A DNA stretch of 64,000 bases from Paenarthrobacter aurescens TC1 (GCA_000014925.1 CP000474.1:3038001-3102000), one strand, 5' to 3'. Shown: positions 43,368 through 52,786, numbered from the stretch's first letter. The notes: generated by a model not told the origin, from the letters alone. A program made the numbers and translations.

Positions 43368-43440
43368 GCGCGTTGCGCGGCCCGCTCTGCACGCTTCGCG
43401 AGCTTTATGACGTGCACAGCAGGCCTCACAACACGAAGTT
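43368..43440 (+). repeat. 73-bp tandem repeat, copy 2
   Basis: Second unit, abutting the first. Shared blocks include GGCCCGCTCTGCACGCTT and GCAGGCCTCACAA. No coding frame is evident. Confidence 0.85.
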
Positions 43441-43447
43441 AACGGCA

Positions 43448-43484
43448 AGAGCCGGTGGTTCCCTTCCGGGGAACCACCGGCTCT
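43448..43484. terminator. Terminator between SGNH gene and opp operon
   Basis: A perfect 16-bp stem (43448-43463 with 43469-43484) and a five-base loop between convergent units. Confidence 0.8.
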
Positions 43485-43518
43485 GTTGCTGACCGGCTGA
43501 TGAAACTTACGACGCCGG

Positions 43519-45249
43519 TCAGGCCACCTCTGGGGGCAACAGCAGCGAACCACCCGGGATGGCGTCCAGAAGTGCCTGCGTGTAGGCCTCCCTCGGGTTG
43601 TCGAACACGTCATCCGTGCTGCCAGTCTCCACAAGCTTGCCCTTCTGCATGACGCAGACGTGATCCGCAATCTGCCGCACCACCGCAAGGTCGTGGGTGA
43701 TGAACAGGTACGTCAGGCCGAGGTTGTCCTGCAGGTCAGCCAAGAGGTTCAGCACCTGGGCCTGAACGAGGACGTCCAGTGCGGAGACCGCTTCATCACA
43801 AATGATGACTTCCGGATCCAAGGCCAAGGCACGCGCAATGGCAATGCGCTGGCGCTGGCCACCGGAGAGTTCGTTGGGGTAACGGCGCATGGTGGACTGC
43901 GGCAGCGCCACCTGGTCCAGAAGCTCGCGTACTTTCTTCTCACGACTGGCCTTGTTGCCAATCTTGTGGGTCCTCAACGGCTCTTCAATGGTGCGGAAGA
44001 TGTTGTACATCGGGTCGAGGGAACCATACGGGTCCTGGAAGATCGGCTGAACCCGGCGACGGAACTTGAACAGATCCTTGCTGCCGAGCGTGGACGTGTC
44101 CACGCCGTCAAAGATGATCTTTCCAGACGTCGGTTCCAGCAAGTTGAGGACCATTTGTGCCACTGTGGACTTGCCGGATCCCGACTCGCCAACAATCGCC
44201 GTGGTGGTTCCACGCTTGACAGCAAAAGACACGGAATCCACGGCGGTGAAGTCTGTGGACTTGCCAATTCCTCCACGAAGCTTGAAGACCTTGGTCAGGT
44301 CCTGGACCTTCAGAACCTCCTCCGGCAGAGCCGTCTCGACGACGACGGGCTCAACAGGAGCCAGCAGCTCCTCCGACTCGATACCCTGCTCCTTGGCAAC
44401 CTGGATACGACGTGACGCCAGGGACGGCGCCGAAGCAACCAGCCGCTTAGTGTAGGGGTGCCGGGGGTTACGGAGAAGTTCCAGAGACGGGCCGGACTCC
44501 ACAACCTGGCCCTTGTACATGACAACTACCTTGTCCGCGCGCTCAGCTGCGAGGCCGAGATCGTGGGTAATGAGCAACACAGCCGTTCCCAGCTCGGAGG
44601 TCATCTTGTCCAAGTGATCCAGAATTTGCCGCTGGACCGTAACATCAAGGGCAGAAGTCGGCTCATCCGCGATCAGGAGGCGCGGCTGGCACGAAAGCCC
44701 AATCGCAATGAGCGCGCGCTGGCGCATACCTCCGGAGAACTCGTGGGGGTACTGTTTGGCGCGGCGGGTGGCGTCGGGCAGACCGGCTTCGGAAAGCACC
44801 TTGGCCACGTCCTCGGGTCCGGAAGGAAGCCCGTTCGCTTTCAACGTCTCCTTGACCTGGAATCCGATCTTCCAGACGGGGTTCAGGTTGGACATGGGAT
44901 CCTGCGGAACCATCCCAATGGAATTGCCGCGAAGCTCGATCATCCGCTTCTCGCTGGCATGGGCAATGTCTTCGCCGTCAAACAGAATTTCGCCGCCGGC
45001 AACTCGGCCATTCCCGGGAAGCAGCCCGATGGCCGCCAGGGCTGACGTCGATTTCCCTGAGCCTGACTCCCCCACAATCGCCACAGTTTCCCCAGGCATG
45101 ACCGTGAGGTGGGCGTTCCTCACAGCATTGACCTCACCATTACTGGTGGTGAAGTTGATCGCGAGATTCTTGATCTCCAGCAGCGGACGCTCCGAGCCAG
45201 CGACTTCTTCCTGGATGTGAACTGAAGAGTTCATGGCTTCGCCTTTCAT
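43519..45249 (-). CDS. Peptide ABC transporter ATP-binding protein, two ATPase domains fused (OppD-OppF type)
   Basis: A 576-residue protein with two complete nucleotide-binding domains. The first (about 20-270) has [36 protein letters not shown] and ITHDLGLAAERAD. The second (about 325-565) has GESGSGKSTVAQM, LSGGQRQRIAIARAL and VIICDEAVSALDVL, where Ala replaces the usual Pro/Thr pair. ATG 45249 overlaps the oppC stop as ATGA; ATG 45234 with AAAGG upstream is an equal alternative. It energises the OppBC channel; the likely substrates are oligopeptides. Confidence 0.92.
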   Translation of the reverse strand: MKGEAMNSSVHIQEEVAGSERPLLEIKNLAINFTTSNGEVNAVRNAHLTVMPGETVAIVGESGSGKSTSALAAIGLLPGNGRVAGGEILFDGEDIAHASEKRMIELRGNSIGMVPQDPMSNLNPVWKIGFQVKETLKANGLPSGPEDVAKVLSEAGLPDATRRAKQYPHEFSGGMRQRALIAIGLSCQPRLLIADEPTSALDVTVQRQILDHLDKMTSELGTAVLLITHDLGLAAERADKVVVMYKGQVVESGPSLELLRNPRHPYTKRLVASAPSLASRRIQVAKEQGIESEELLAPVEPVVVETALPEEVLKVQDLTKVFKLRGGIGKSTDFTAVDSVSFAVKRGTTTAIVGESGSGKSTVAQMVLNLLEPTSGKIIFDGVDTSTLGSKDLFKFRRRVQPIFQDPYGSLDPMYNIFRTIEEPLRTHKIGNKASREKKVRELLDQVALPQSTMRRYPNELSGGQRQRIAIARALALDPEVIICDEAVSALDVLVQAQVLNLLADLQDNLGLTYLFITHDLAVVRQIADHVCVMQKGKLVETGSTDDVFDNPREAYTQALLDAIPGGSLLLPPEVA

Positions 45250-46229
45250 CGTTTACGCGCCTTGGGGTCCAGGGCATCCCTGAGGGCATCGCCCAGCATG
45301 ATGAAGCTCAAGACTGTTATGGAGAGAGCAATGGCCGGGTAGAGCAAGGGCATCGGGTTGGATCGCAATGATGCCTGAGCGGCCTGGATGTCATTGCCCC
45401 AGGACATGACACTCGGCGGCAGCCCAATACCAAGGAAGGAGAGGGTTGATTCTGCGACGATGAAGGTGCCCAGGGAGATCGTGGCCACGACGATGATCGG
45501 CGCGAGCGAGTTCGGCAATACGTGGCGCAGCAGTGAGCGGAAACGTGAAACGCCCAAGGACCTGGCCGCCATGACAAAGTCAGCATTCCTGACCTCAATC
45601 ACAGCGCCTCTGGTGATTCGCGCGATTTGGGGCCAGCCAAAGACAATCAGGATCAACACCAAGGTCCACACCGTGCGGTTGGCGCGGAACACGGGAAGCT
45701 GCATCATGACGATCGCGCCCAGGATCAGGGGCAATGCGAAGAAGATGTCCGTCAGGCGGGCCAGCAGGGCATCAGCCCAGCCACCGTAGTAGCCGGCAAG
45801 GGCACCCACAACGCCGCCGAACAGAACCACGCCGATGGTAGTGAAGAGACCCACCGTCACTGACGAGCGGGTACCAAAAATAACGCGGGCGTAAACGTCG
45901 CAACCTTGCTGGGTAAAACCAAGCGGGTGTCCGCTCGTTGGTCCACCATCCGAGTTGGCCAACTGGCACGCCTCAGAGGACGGATCGATCTGTGAGAACA
46001 GGCCCGGGAACAGGGATACCACTACAACGGCCAGAATCATCACAGCCGAGATGATGAACAACGGCTGCTTGCGAAGGTTCTTCCAAGCCTCACCCCACAG
46101 GCTTGAAGGAGCGCTGTCTTCCTTGACCTTGTCCGTGGCCTGAAGCGGCGTCTCGTCAAGGTCGGCAACAAAGTGCTCGATGTGTCGGCGGGCGGTGTGC
46201 TGCCCGGTCAGGTTACTTTCAGGAGTCAT
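45246..46229 (-). CDS. Peptide ABC transporter permease (OppC type)
   Basis: A 327-residue permease. A cytosolic N-terminus of about 65 residues (OppC_N) leads to a first helix (FIISAVMILAVVVVSLFP), an external loop with GHPLGFTQQGCDVYARVIFG and five further helices. The EAA loop is AARSLGVSRFRSLLRHVLPNSLAP. ATG 46229 lies inside the last codons of oppB (11-base overlap); the frame is open to 46271. Confidence 0.91.
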   Translation of the reverse strand: MTPESNLTGQHTARRHIEHFVADLDETPLQATDKVKEDSAPSSLWGEAWKNLRKQPLFIISAVMILAVVVVSLFPGLFSQIDPSSEACQLANSDGGPTSGHPLGFTQQGCDVYARVIFGTRSSVTVGLFTTIGVVLFGGVVGALAGYYGGWADALLARLTDIFFALPLILGAIVMMQLPVFRANRTVWTLVLILIVFGWPQIARITRGAVIEVRNADFVMAARSLGVSRFRSLLRHVLPNSLAPIIVVATISLGTFIVAESTLSFLGIGLPPSVMSWGNDIQAAQASLRSNPMPLLYPAIALSITVLSFIMLGDALRDALDPKARKR

Positions 46230-47148
46230 AGCGGATCCTCGGGTCAAGCCAGGCGTATAGGAGGTCAACAAGCAAGTTGGAGAGGCAATAGATCAAAACC
46301 AACACCGTGACAATGGAGACCACCGTGGGTCCCTCACCCGACAAGACGGCACGATAGAGCCTGTTGCCCACGCCGGGAACGTTGAAGATGCCTTCCGTGA
46401 CGATCGCGCCACCCATCAGCGTGCCCAAGTCTGCGCCCAGGAATGTCACCACCGGAATAAGGGAGTTACGCAGAATGTGGACGTTGACAACCCTGAAGCG
46501 GGACAGTCCCTTAGCCGTCGCTGTCCGGACATAATCGGCGTTCATGTTCTCTATGACGCTGGTCCGGGTCAAGCGGAGAACATACGCGAAGGAAGCCAAC
46601 CCAAGGACGATTGCCGGCAGGATCAAATCCTGCACGGTTGCGGCCGCACTGACAGTTGGTTTCGCCCACCCCAACTGCACACCGATGAAGAACTGGAGTA
46701 TGAAGCCAAGGACGAAGATCGGGATACCGATAACGATCAGGGAGGCGATCAAAACGGTTCCGTCAAAGAGCTTGCCCTTGCGCAGACCGGCAATGAGCCC
46801 GAAAGCAATGCCGAAGACTGCTTCAAAGATCAAAGCCATCACTGCAAGGCGGGCCGTCACAGGAAATACCTCGCCGAGGACGGCGGCAATGGGGCGGCCG
46901 GAGAAGTCCTGGCCGAGGTCGAACGTGAAGATGCTCTTGAGATAGAGCAGGTACTGGATGATGAAGGGCTGGTCCAGGTTGTACTGAGCCCTCAGCTTTG
47001 CAGCAACAGCCTCATTGACAGGCTTGTCGCCGAACAGTGCGGCAATGGGGTCGCCAGGAAGGCTGAACACCAGGAAGTAGACCAGCAGCGTGGCCCCAAG
47101 GAAAACGGGGATCAACTGGAGGAAGCGTTTGAGGATGTATGTCGCCAT
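46219..47148 (-). CDS. Peptide ABC transporter permease (OppB type)
   Basis: A 309-residue permease with six predicted helices. MATYILKRFLQLIPVFLGA is the typical OppB start, followed by FSLPGDPIAALFG and an EAA loop TATAKGLSRFRVVNVHILRNSLIP. It ends with LYAWLDPRIRYDS, the usual OppB/DppB end motif. The upstream 211-base gap to oppA contains two hairpins. Confidence 0.91.
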   Translation of the reverse strand: MATYILKRFLQLIPVFLGATLLVYFLVFSLPGDPIAALFGDKPVNEAVAAKLRAQYNLDQPFIIQYLLYLKSIFTFDLGQDFSGRPIAAVLGEVFPVTARLAVMALIFEAVFGIAFGLIAGLRKGKLFDGTVLIASLIVIGIPIFVLGFILQFFIGVQLGWAKPTVSAAATVQDLILPAIVLGLASFAYVLRLTRTSVIENMNADYVRTATAKGLSRFRVVNVHILRNSLIPVVTFLGADLGTLMGGAIVTEGIFNVPGVGNRLYRAVLSGEGPTVVSIVTVLVLIYCLSNLLVDLLYAWLDPRIRYDS

Positions 47149-47270
47149 CAGCGCATCACACCCCGATCAGCAGGCACCCTGTCCATGGGTGCAGCGGAGT
47201 TGTTCATCGAAGAACCTTTTCGTCTGATGTGCAAACGTTCCAAGCCAAGGCAAGCGAAGGTCTGCACAAG

Positions 47271-47294
47271 GACGCCCAACCGGAGTTGGGCGTC
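47271..47294 (-). terminator. Intercistronic hairpin 2 (oppA-oppB)
   Basis: A perfect 10-bp stem (47271-47280 with 47285-47294) and a CGGA-complement tetraloop. No T-run follows on the minus strand. Confidence 0.6.
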
Positions 47295-47312
47295 ATTGAT
47301 TTGCAACGTGAT

Positions 47313-47352
47313 ACGGCGGCGGAAGCACTCAGCTGAGCACCTCCGCCGCCGT
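47313..47352 (-). terminator. Intercistronic hairpin 1 directly after oppA
   Basis: Stem 47313-47323 with 47342-47352 (11 bp), topped by a second near-perfect palindrome around CAGCTG. It probably caps or stabilises the oppA message. Confidence 0.7.
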
Positions 47353-47359
47353 TTCGCGG

Positions 47360-48997
47360 TTACTTGCCAGTGATGTTGTAGTACAGCGGGACGCCGTCCC
47401 AACCGTAGTCAACATTCGTGACGCCTGTGCTCCAGCCACCCTGTGATACCTGGTACCACAGCGGAATAGCCGGCAGGTCCTGCAGCAGGATTTCCTGGGC
47501 CTTGTTCATGGCCTTGTTGCCTTCAGCCACGGACGGTGCGGACAGTCCATCGGAAATGGCCTTGTCGAACGTCGGGTTCTCATAGCGGGCGTCGTTCGAG
47601 CCAGCGCCGGTCTTGTAGATCGGGCCGAGGAAGTTGTACAGCGACGGGTAGTCTGCCTGCCAACCGGCGCGGATTGCACCAGTCAACTTGCCGGTCGTAG
47701 CAAGATCGCGGGCTTCCTTGAACGTTGCGAACGGAAGTCCCTCTGCCTTGATGCCGAGGTTGTTCTTCAGCTGGTTGGTAAGAGCCTCAACCCAAGCCTT
47801 GTGACCGCCCTTGTCAGCGTTGTACGCAATGGTGAAGGCAGTGTTCGGATCCCACTTCTGGATGGCGTCTGCCTTGGCCCAGAGTTCCTTGGCCTTGGTG
47901 GCGTCGAAGTTCAGGTTGTCCGAGCCCGGGATGCTGTCGCTGTAGCCGTCCAGGACGGGAGCAGTGAAGTCCTTGGCAGGCTGGCGGCCGCCGCTGAAGA
48001 TCACCTTGGTGATCTCTTCCCGGTTGATGGCCATGGAGATTGCCTGGCGACGGAGCTTGCCGGCTTCTCCGCTCCACTCCGGGAGGTATTCCGGAATGGC
48101 GATGGTCTGGTTGCCGGCGTAGGGCTTCTCGATGAAGCGGTCGCCAAGGTCAGACTTGAAGTTCTTCAGCGCGCTGGTGGGGATGACCTGCAGGATGTCC
48201 AGGTTGTTGGACAGGAGATCCTGGTATGCGGCGTCATCGTTCTGGAAGATCTTGAACGTCACGCCACCGTTCTTTGCCTTACGGGGACCGTTGTAGTCCG
48301 GGTTGGGGACGAGCTGGATCTGCACGTTGTGCTGCCAACCGTTTTCCGCCATCTTGTACGGGCCGTTGCCTACCGGCTTTTCGCCGTAGGTCTTGGGGTC
48401 TGCGAGTGCCGCCGCCGGGACCGGCATGAACGCCGTGTAACCGAGACGCAGCGGCCAGTCAGATTCCGGCTGCTTGAGTTCAACGGTGAACGTGGTGTCG
48501 TCGACGACCTTGAGGCCGGACAACGTGTCCACAGTGGAACCCTCTGCACTTGCTTCGTCGTAACCCTTGATGCTCTCAAAGAAGGTGGCGCTCAATTGCG
48601 CGTTCTTTGCTGCTGCACCGTAGTTCCAAGAGTCCACGAACGTCTTAGCCGTGATGGCGTCACCGTTGGTGAACTTCTGGTCCTTCTTGATCTTGATGGT
48701 GAAGTTCTGTGCGTCGGGCGCCTCAATGGACTCCGCCAGCTCGTTTACCGGCTTTCCGGACGGGTCATAGCTGACAAGGCCGGAGAAGATCAGAGTTGCA
48801 ATCTTTCCGCCGCCAACCTCGTTGATATCGGCCGGCATCAGCGGACGCTGCGGCTCCGAGCCGTCGGCAATGATGACCTTGTTCGGGTCACCCGCAGATG
48901 TACCGGAGTCGTTGCTGCCGCCGCCACCGCAACCGGTAGCTGCGAGGGCGATGATCGCCGCTACGCCTAGAGCTTTGGAAGTGCGCGAGAAACGCAT
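47360..48997 (-). CDS. Peptide-binding lipoprotein (OppA/DppA type, SBP family 5)
   Basis: A 545-residue extracytoplasmic solute-binding protein. The signal peptide ends in lipobox LAATGCGGGG. Family 5 landmarks are TFVDSWNYGAAAKN, LRLGYTAFMPVP, GNGPYKMAENGW, RRQAISMAINREEI and an NDARYENPTFD loop. ATG 48997 follows AGGAGG; the open frame to 49108 is not used. It delivers peptides to OppBC. Hairpins behind it suggest it is made in excess of the permease. Confidence 0.92.
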   Translation of the reverse strand: MRFSRTSKALGVAAIIALAATGCGGGGSNDSGTSAGDPNKVIIADGSEPQRPLMPADINEVGGGKIATLIFSGLVSYDPSGKPVNELAESIEAPDAQNFTIKIKKDQKFTNGDAITAKTFVDSWNYGAAAKNAQLSATFFESIKGYDEASAEGSTVDTLSGLKVVDDTTFTVELKQPESDWPLRLGYTAFMPVPAAALADPKTYGEKPVGNGPYKMAENGWQHNVQIQLVPNPDYNGPRKAKNGGVTFKIFQNDDAAYQDLLSNNLDILQVIPTSALKNFKSDLGDRFIEKPYAGNQTIAIPEYLPEWSGEAGKLRRQAISMAINREEITKVIFSGGRQPAKDFTAPVLDGYSDSIPGSDNLNFDATKAKELWAKADAIQKWDPNTAFTIAYNADKGGHKAWVEALTNQLKNNLGIKAEGLPFATFKEARDLATTGKLTGAIRAGWQADYPSLYNFLGPIYKTGAGSNDARYENPTFDKAISDGLSAPSVAEGNKAMNKAQEILLQDLPAIPLWYQVSQGGWSTGVTNVDYGWDGVPLYYNITGK

Positions 48998-49312
48998 TCC
49001 GCCTCCTATGTGTCGTGGAGTTGAGCAGGGAAAATTCGTGATTTCCCCCAGGCAAAGGCACAGTTTCCTACTGTGACGTTGCCTACATGTGTGTGTAAGC
49101 CTACCCACATTGTGTCCGGATGTTGGGACTTGCTGGCCAAACTGTAACCGTTCCGCAACCTCCAGATGCCTAAATTGTCAGGGATTTCAAGTCAAACGCT
49201 ACCCGGTGGTAATATTCGCTGTCTGACAGCAGGACAGGACGATATTGGCGCGAAAAAAAGGGCCCCGGTTCTGTTGAACCGGAGCCCTTCGACATCGTGC
49301 TTTGTCGAACTT
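48998..49312. other. 315-base intergenic region, no gene
   Basis: It holds the upstream region of oppA (minus strand) and, at 49253-49290, the terminator of the next minus-strand unit. It is visibly more AT-rich than its surroundings (49081-49260). I see no ORF, RNA gene or repeat in it. Confidence 0.6.
49253..49290 (-). terminator. Terminator of the ychF-membrane protein unit
   Basis: Read on the minus strand, AAGGGC(T)CCGGTTC pairs with GAACCGG(G)GCCCTT around a four-base loop (one mismatch) and runs into seven T residues. Confidence 0.9.
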
Positions 49313-50218
49313 CTACGCTATGAGCCGATACGCACGCACTGATTGAATGTTGTTCTTGAAGAACGTGCGGCTGTACCACCCAACGTCGAAGCCATACGTC
49401 GCACCGATCGTGAAACTCGAGGCGACTTCGTCCCGGTTGTCGAAGCTAACGCCCCGGGATATCCCCAACGTCCCGCAATTCGATGTCTTCACCAAGACTG
49501 AGGCTGTAGAGGCTCCCCCTCGCGTTCCGCCTGAGTTGGTTCCCGGCTCGGCCGACACCACCTCGCACTGAAGGGTCTGGACGTCTTTCGTGTCCAACCA
49601 GGGACCCACCAGGACGAAGACCAGGAATGCACACAGAGGAATGGCAAGCCAAGCCCACAACCGATCCATTTTAGAGAGGTTCTTTTGCGGCGAAGGCGTC
49701 AGAGCAGCCTGGGGCTGGACAGGGGCTAGCCCGAGCTCACGTAGGCGTGAATCGAGCCTGAGGGCGGCCGCCTCCCGCTTGTGGAGCGAGTAGGCGGACC
49801 GACACTGCGAGGTGGTCCAACCCGCTCCCCGGTAAGCAGCCCACTGCCTACGGGCAGGCCTCTCAATGATGAAAGCAGCCAAGGCAACAACGAATGCAAT
49901 GATCTGGCTAAGGCCCCCGAACATGACGCCAAAGACGGCTATATTGGCTACCATCTCCGGATCCGTAGGTAATTCGTAGCCTGTGCTGTCCAAGTACCCA
50001 AAGAACATTCCCAAGGCAATAACCGGAAGGCCTATGCGCAGGGAATACCGCCAGAGGTACGACCAGAACGACCAGTGAGCTGGAGGCATCCTGGTCACCG
50101 CTGGAAGGGTACTTCCATTCACACTCGCGCCCGATGGGGCCTCACCAGTTGCTTCACCGGTGCCGGAGTTGTGCTGATGGCCTTCCCCTGCGGCTTGAGG
50201 GATCGGGTCGCGGCTCAT
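49313..50218 (-). CDS. Three-helix membrane protein with extracytoplasmic C-terminal module
   Basis: A 301-residue protein. The N-terminus (1-45) is polar and Gly/Ser-rich. Helices lie at about 53-75, 90-115 and 187-208, with a basic helical loop between the second and third (RPARRQWAAYRGAGWTTSQC). The C-terminal module (about 215-300; CEVVSAEPGTNSGGTRG, then TSNCGTLGISRGVSFDN and GFDVGWYSRTF) has two Cys that could pair outside the cell. I recall similar modules in Micrococcaceae only, so it may be lineage-specific. It starts four bases after the ychF stop. Confidence 0.65.
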   Translation of the reverse strand: MSRDPIPQAAGEGHQHNSGTGEATGEAPSGASVNGSTLPAVTRMPPAHWSFWSYLWRYSLRIGLPVIALGMFFGYLDSTGYELPTDPEMVANIAVFGVMFGGLSQIIAFVVALAAFIIERPARRQWAAYRGAGWTTSQCRSAYSLHKREAAALRLDSRLRELGLAPVQPQAALTPSPQKNLSKMDRLWAWLAIPLCAFLVFVLVGPWLDTKDVQTLQCEVVSAEPGTNSGGTRGGASTASVLVKTSNCGTLGISRGVSFDNRDEVASSFTIGATYGFDVGWYSRTFFKNNIQSVRAYRLIA

Positions 50219-50222
50219 GGGG

Positions 50223-51308
50223 TTAGACGTTGAAACGGAACTCCACCACGTCGCCGTCGGCCATCACGTACTCTTTGCCTTCGATGCGAACCTTGCCACG
50301 GGACTTTGCCTCGGCCATGGAACCGGCGTCGATGAGGTCGTCGAAGGAGACAACCTCGGCCTTGATGAAGCCACGCTGGAAGTCGGAGTGGATCACGCCG
50401 GCGGCCTGAGGCGCGGTGTCGCCCTGGCGGATGGTCCAGGCGCGGGTTTCCTTGGGACCGGCCGTGAGGTAGGTCTGCAGGCCAAGAGTGTGGAAACCTA
50501 CACGTGCCAACTGATCCAGGCCGGATTCGCTCTGGCCGTTCATTTCCAGCATCTCGCGGGCTTCTTCCTCATCCAGTTCAACGAGGTCGGCTTCGAGCTT
50601 GGCGTCAAGGAATACGGCATCTGCGGGAGCAACCAGGGCGCGCAACTCGTCTTGCTTTTCCTGGTCGCCGAGGATGCCTTCATCGGCGTTGAAGACGTAG
50701 ATGAAGGGCTTGGCAGTGAGAAGTCCGAGCTCCTTGAGGTGCCCCATCTCCAACTTGTCGCTCTTGATCGAAGAGAAGATGGTGTCGCCGCGTTCCAGAA
50801 CTGCCTGGGCTGCCTTGATGGCGGCCAGCTCGGCTGCTTCACGCTTCTTGATTTTGACTTCTTTTTCGATACGCGGGATCGCGTTTTCGATGGTCTGAAG
50901 ATCTGCCAGGATCAGCTCTGTGTTGATGGTCTCCATGTCGGAGCGCGGATCAACCTTGCCGTCGACGTGGATGACGTCGGGATCATCAAACACACGAACG
51001 ACCTGCGCGATGGCCTCTGCCTCGCGGATGTTGGCCAAGAACTTGTTGCCCAGGCCTTCGCCCTCGGAAGCACCCTTAACGATGCCGGCGATGTCCACAA
51101 AGGACACGGGAGCGGGAAGCAACTTCTGCGAACCGAAGATCTCTGCCAGCTTTGCCAGGCGGGGGTCCGGGAGATTGACCACTCCGACGTTCGGTTCAAT
51201 CGTTGCGAACGGATAGTTCGCCGCGAGCACCTGATTACGGGTCAGTGCGTTGAAAAGAGTTGATTTGCCGACGTTGGGCAGTCCGACGATGCCAATAGTA
51301 AGAGCCAC
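50223..51308 (-). CDS. ychF: Redox-regulated ATPase YchF (Obg-like family)
   Basis: A 361-residue P-loop ATPase of the OLA1/YchF group that binds ribosomes. Motifs are [18 protein letters not shown] (G1), [21 protein letters not shown] (G3) and FNADE replacing the NKxD guanine motif, as in ATP-preferring YchF. The TGS domain follows at the end ([30 protein letters not shown]). GTG 51308 is chosen: TAGAAT ends eight bases upstream, fitting a leaderless start, and homologues begin M-ALTIGIVG. Confidence 0.95.
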   Translation of the reverse strand: MALTIGIVGLPNVGKSTLFNALTRNQVLAANYPFATIEPNVGVVNLPDPRLAKLAEIFGSQKLLPAPVSFVDIAGIVKGASEGEGLGNKFLANIREAEAIAQVVRVFDDPDVIHVDGKVDPRSDMETINTELILADLQTIENAIPRIEKEVKIKKREAAELAAIKAAQAVLERGDTIFSSIKSDKLEMGHLKELGLLTAKPFIYVFNADEGILGDQEKQDELRALVAPADAVFLDAKLEADLVELDEEEAREMLEMNGQSESGLDQLARVGFHTLGLQTYLTAGPKETRAWTIRQGDTAPQAAGVIHSDFQRGFIKAEVVSFDDLIDAGSMAEAKSRGKVRIEGKEYVMADGDVVEFRFNV

Positions 51309-51322
51309 GAGCATTGATTCTA
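51309..51322 (-). promoter_or_regulatory. -10 box of ychF (leaderless)
   Basis: TAGAAT on the minus strand (51322-51317), eight bases, then GTG 51308. An intervening ATG (51314) is in the same frame but only two bases from the box. Confidence 0.5.
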
Positions 51323-51419
51323 CCCTTTGGAACCGTGTCCGCGGTTGTTCCCTCCCCCAATCAGTGCCTGCAGCTGCAGCCTCGCTAAAACTGTCGTACC
51401 CCTGTGACAGGGTTGCCAC

Positions 51420-52694
51420 ATGGATGGATTTGGATTGGTATTGGCCCTGCTCATGCTGCTGATTGGTGCTGCGATTGGCCTCGCGGCTGGCTATGTTCTC
51501 TTCCGACGCCGGAGCGCCGGCTTGGAAGAAGACTTCGACGCCGTTTCGTCACGGCTTTCGGAGGTGACGGCACAGCTCGCAGCGGCCGACGCCGAACGCC
51601 GGCTTTTGTTTACGCAGAACCGGGAGCTGAACGCAGCAAGGAACTCTGATGGCAGCGTCCTGCGTGCGCTCGCTCCCGTGGCGGAGAAGCTGACGGCGGT
51701 CCAGCAACAGGTTTCGCTTCTCGAAAGGGACAGGGTGGAGCAGTACGGGCAACTCGCCCAGCAACTACAGGACGCGCGTTCATCGGACGAGCAGCTCTTG
51801 CGGTCAACCCATGCGCTGGCCTCAGCGCTCCGTTCGAATAGTGCCCGCGGCCAGTGGGGCGAGGTTCAGCTCCGCAGGGTCGTAGAGGCCTCGGGGATGC
51901 TCCGGCACGTGGACTTCCACGAGCAGGTTCACTCCGGACGTAGCGATAACACCCTGCGGCCGGACCTGGTGGTCCAGCTTCCCGGTGGCAAGCAACTGGT
52001 GGTGGATGCCAAGGTACCGCTTGCTTCCTATCTGGCCGCGCAGGAACAACTCCACGGAGACGGCTCGTTTGGCGAGTCGGTGGGACCCGCCATCAACCAT
52101 GACTCCAAGACACTGCTGGCACAGCACGCAAAGGCGCTCAAGGCCCACATCGATGCCTTGGCGGCCAAGAAATATTGGGACATTCCGGGGAACTCCCCCG
52201 AGCTGGTGATCTGTTTCCTTCCGGCGGAGTCCATTCTGGCGTCGGCACTTGAAGCCGATCCCGCCCTGCTCGAACACGCCTTGTCCAGGAACGTGGTTCT
52301 GGCGTCGCCCGGGACGTTGCTGGCGGTCCTCAAATCGGTTGCCTTCACCTGGCGACAGGACGTCCTCACCGACAGCGCCCATGAGCTGTTCGAGCTCGCC
52401 AAGCAACTGTACGAACGCATGGGCACGCTGGGTGAGAACGTCGGCAAGCTGGGAAGCTCATTGAAGACATCCGTGGATCGCTACAACGCCATGGTGGGCA
52501 CGCTCGAGGCTCGGGTGCTCCCGACGGCGCGCAAGCTCAACACCATGGACGACGCCGGACTTGCCGCGCCGATGTCCGTTGAAGTTGTTCCCCGCGCGTT
52601 GGCAGCACCGGAACTTCTTTCTGTCGACTCCCGCGATCAGCTGGATTCCGCCCGTGACCATGAGGACAGCGCAGACCGCGAATCAGCCGCCTGA
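51420..52694 (+). CDS. rmuC: DNA recombination protein RmuC
   Basis: A 424-residue membrane-anchored RmuC protein, linked to limiting inverted-repeat recombination. One N-terminal helix (about 4-26; LVLALLMLLIGAAIGLAAGY), a coiled coil (about 30-135), then the nuclease-like RmuC core with GQWGEVQLRRVVEASGM, DLVVQLPGGKQLVVDAKVPL and FLPAESILASAL. The D...DAK pattern recalls PD-(D/E)xK enzymes. It is divergent from ychF and ends at a large palindrome. Confidence 0.92.
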   Translation: MDGFGLVLALLMLLIGAAIGLAAGYVLFRRRSAGLEEDFDAVSSRLSEVTAQLAAADAERRLLFTQNRELNAARNSDGSVLRALAPVAEKLTAVQQQVSLLERDRVEQYGQLAQQLQDARSSDEQLLRSTHALASALRSNSARGQWGEVQLRRVVEASGMLRHVDFHEQVHSGRSDNTLRPDLVVQLPGGKQLVVDAKVPLASYLAAQEQLHGDGSFGESVGPAINHDSKTLLAQHAKALKAHIDALAAKKYWDIPGNSPELVICFLPAESILASALEADPALLEHALSRNVVLASPGTLLAVLKSVAFTWRQDVLTDSAHELFELAKQLYERMGTLGENVGKLGSSLKTSVDRYNAMVGTLEARVLPTARKLNTMDDAGLAAPMSVEVVPRALAAPELLSVDSRDQLDSARDHEDSADRESAA

Positions 52695-52716
52695 GCTAAA
52701 GCCGGCTTAAAGGTGT

Positions 52717-52770
52717 CTGGTCCGGGATGGGTTGTGTTCACTAAGGTGAACACAACCCATCCCGGACCAG
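52717..52770. terminator. 25-bp perfect-stem palindrome between rmuC and ispH
   Basis: Arms 52717-52741 and 52746-52770 are exact reverse complements around a TAAG loop. No T-run follows. It lies between convergent stops and could terminate or protect both messages. Confidence 0.75.
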
Positions 52771-52786
52771 CTATACCAACTATTTG

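Noticed and set aside
43295..43440. CRISPR-like repeat
   Set aside because: The two 73-bp units abut with no spacer and only two copies exist; no cas genes are in the window.
43990..44060. Second ATPase domain of the opp protein as a degraded pseudodomain
   Set aside because: Walker A, signature and Walker B are all intact; only the residues after DE differ (AVSALD), which is common in OppF.
47801..48970. 389-codon open frame on the plus strand
   Set aside because: Antisense to the peptide-binding lipoprotein; no promoter or ribosome site.
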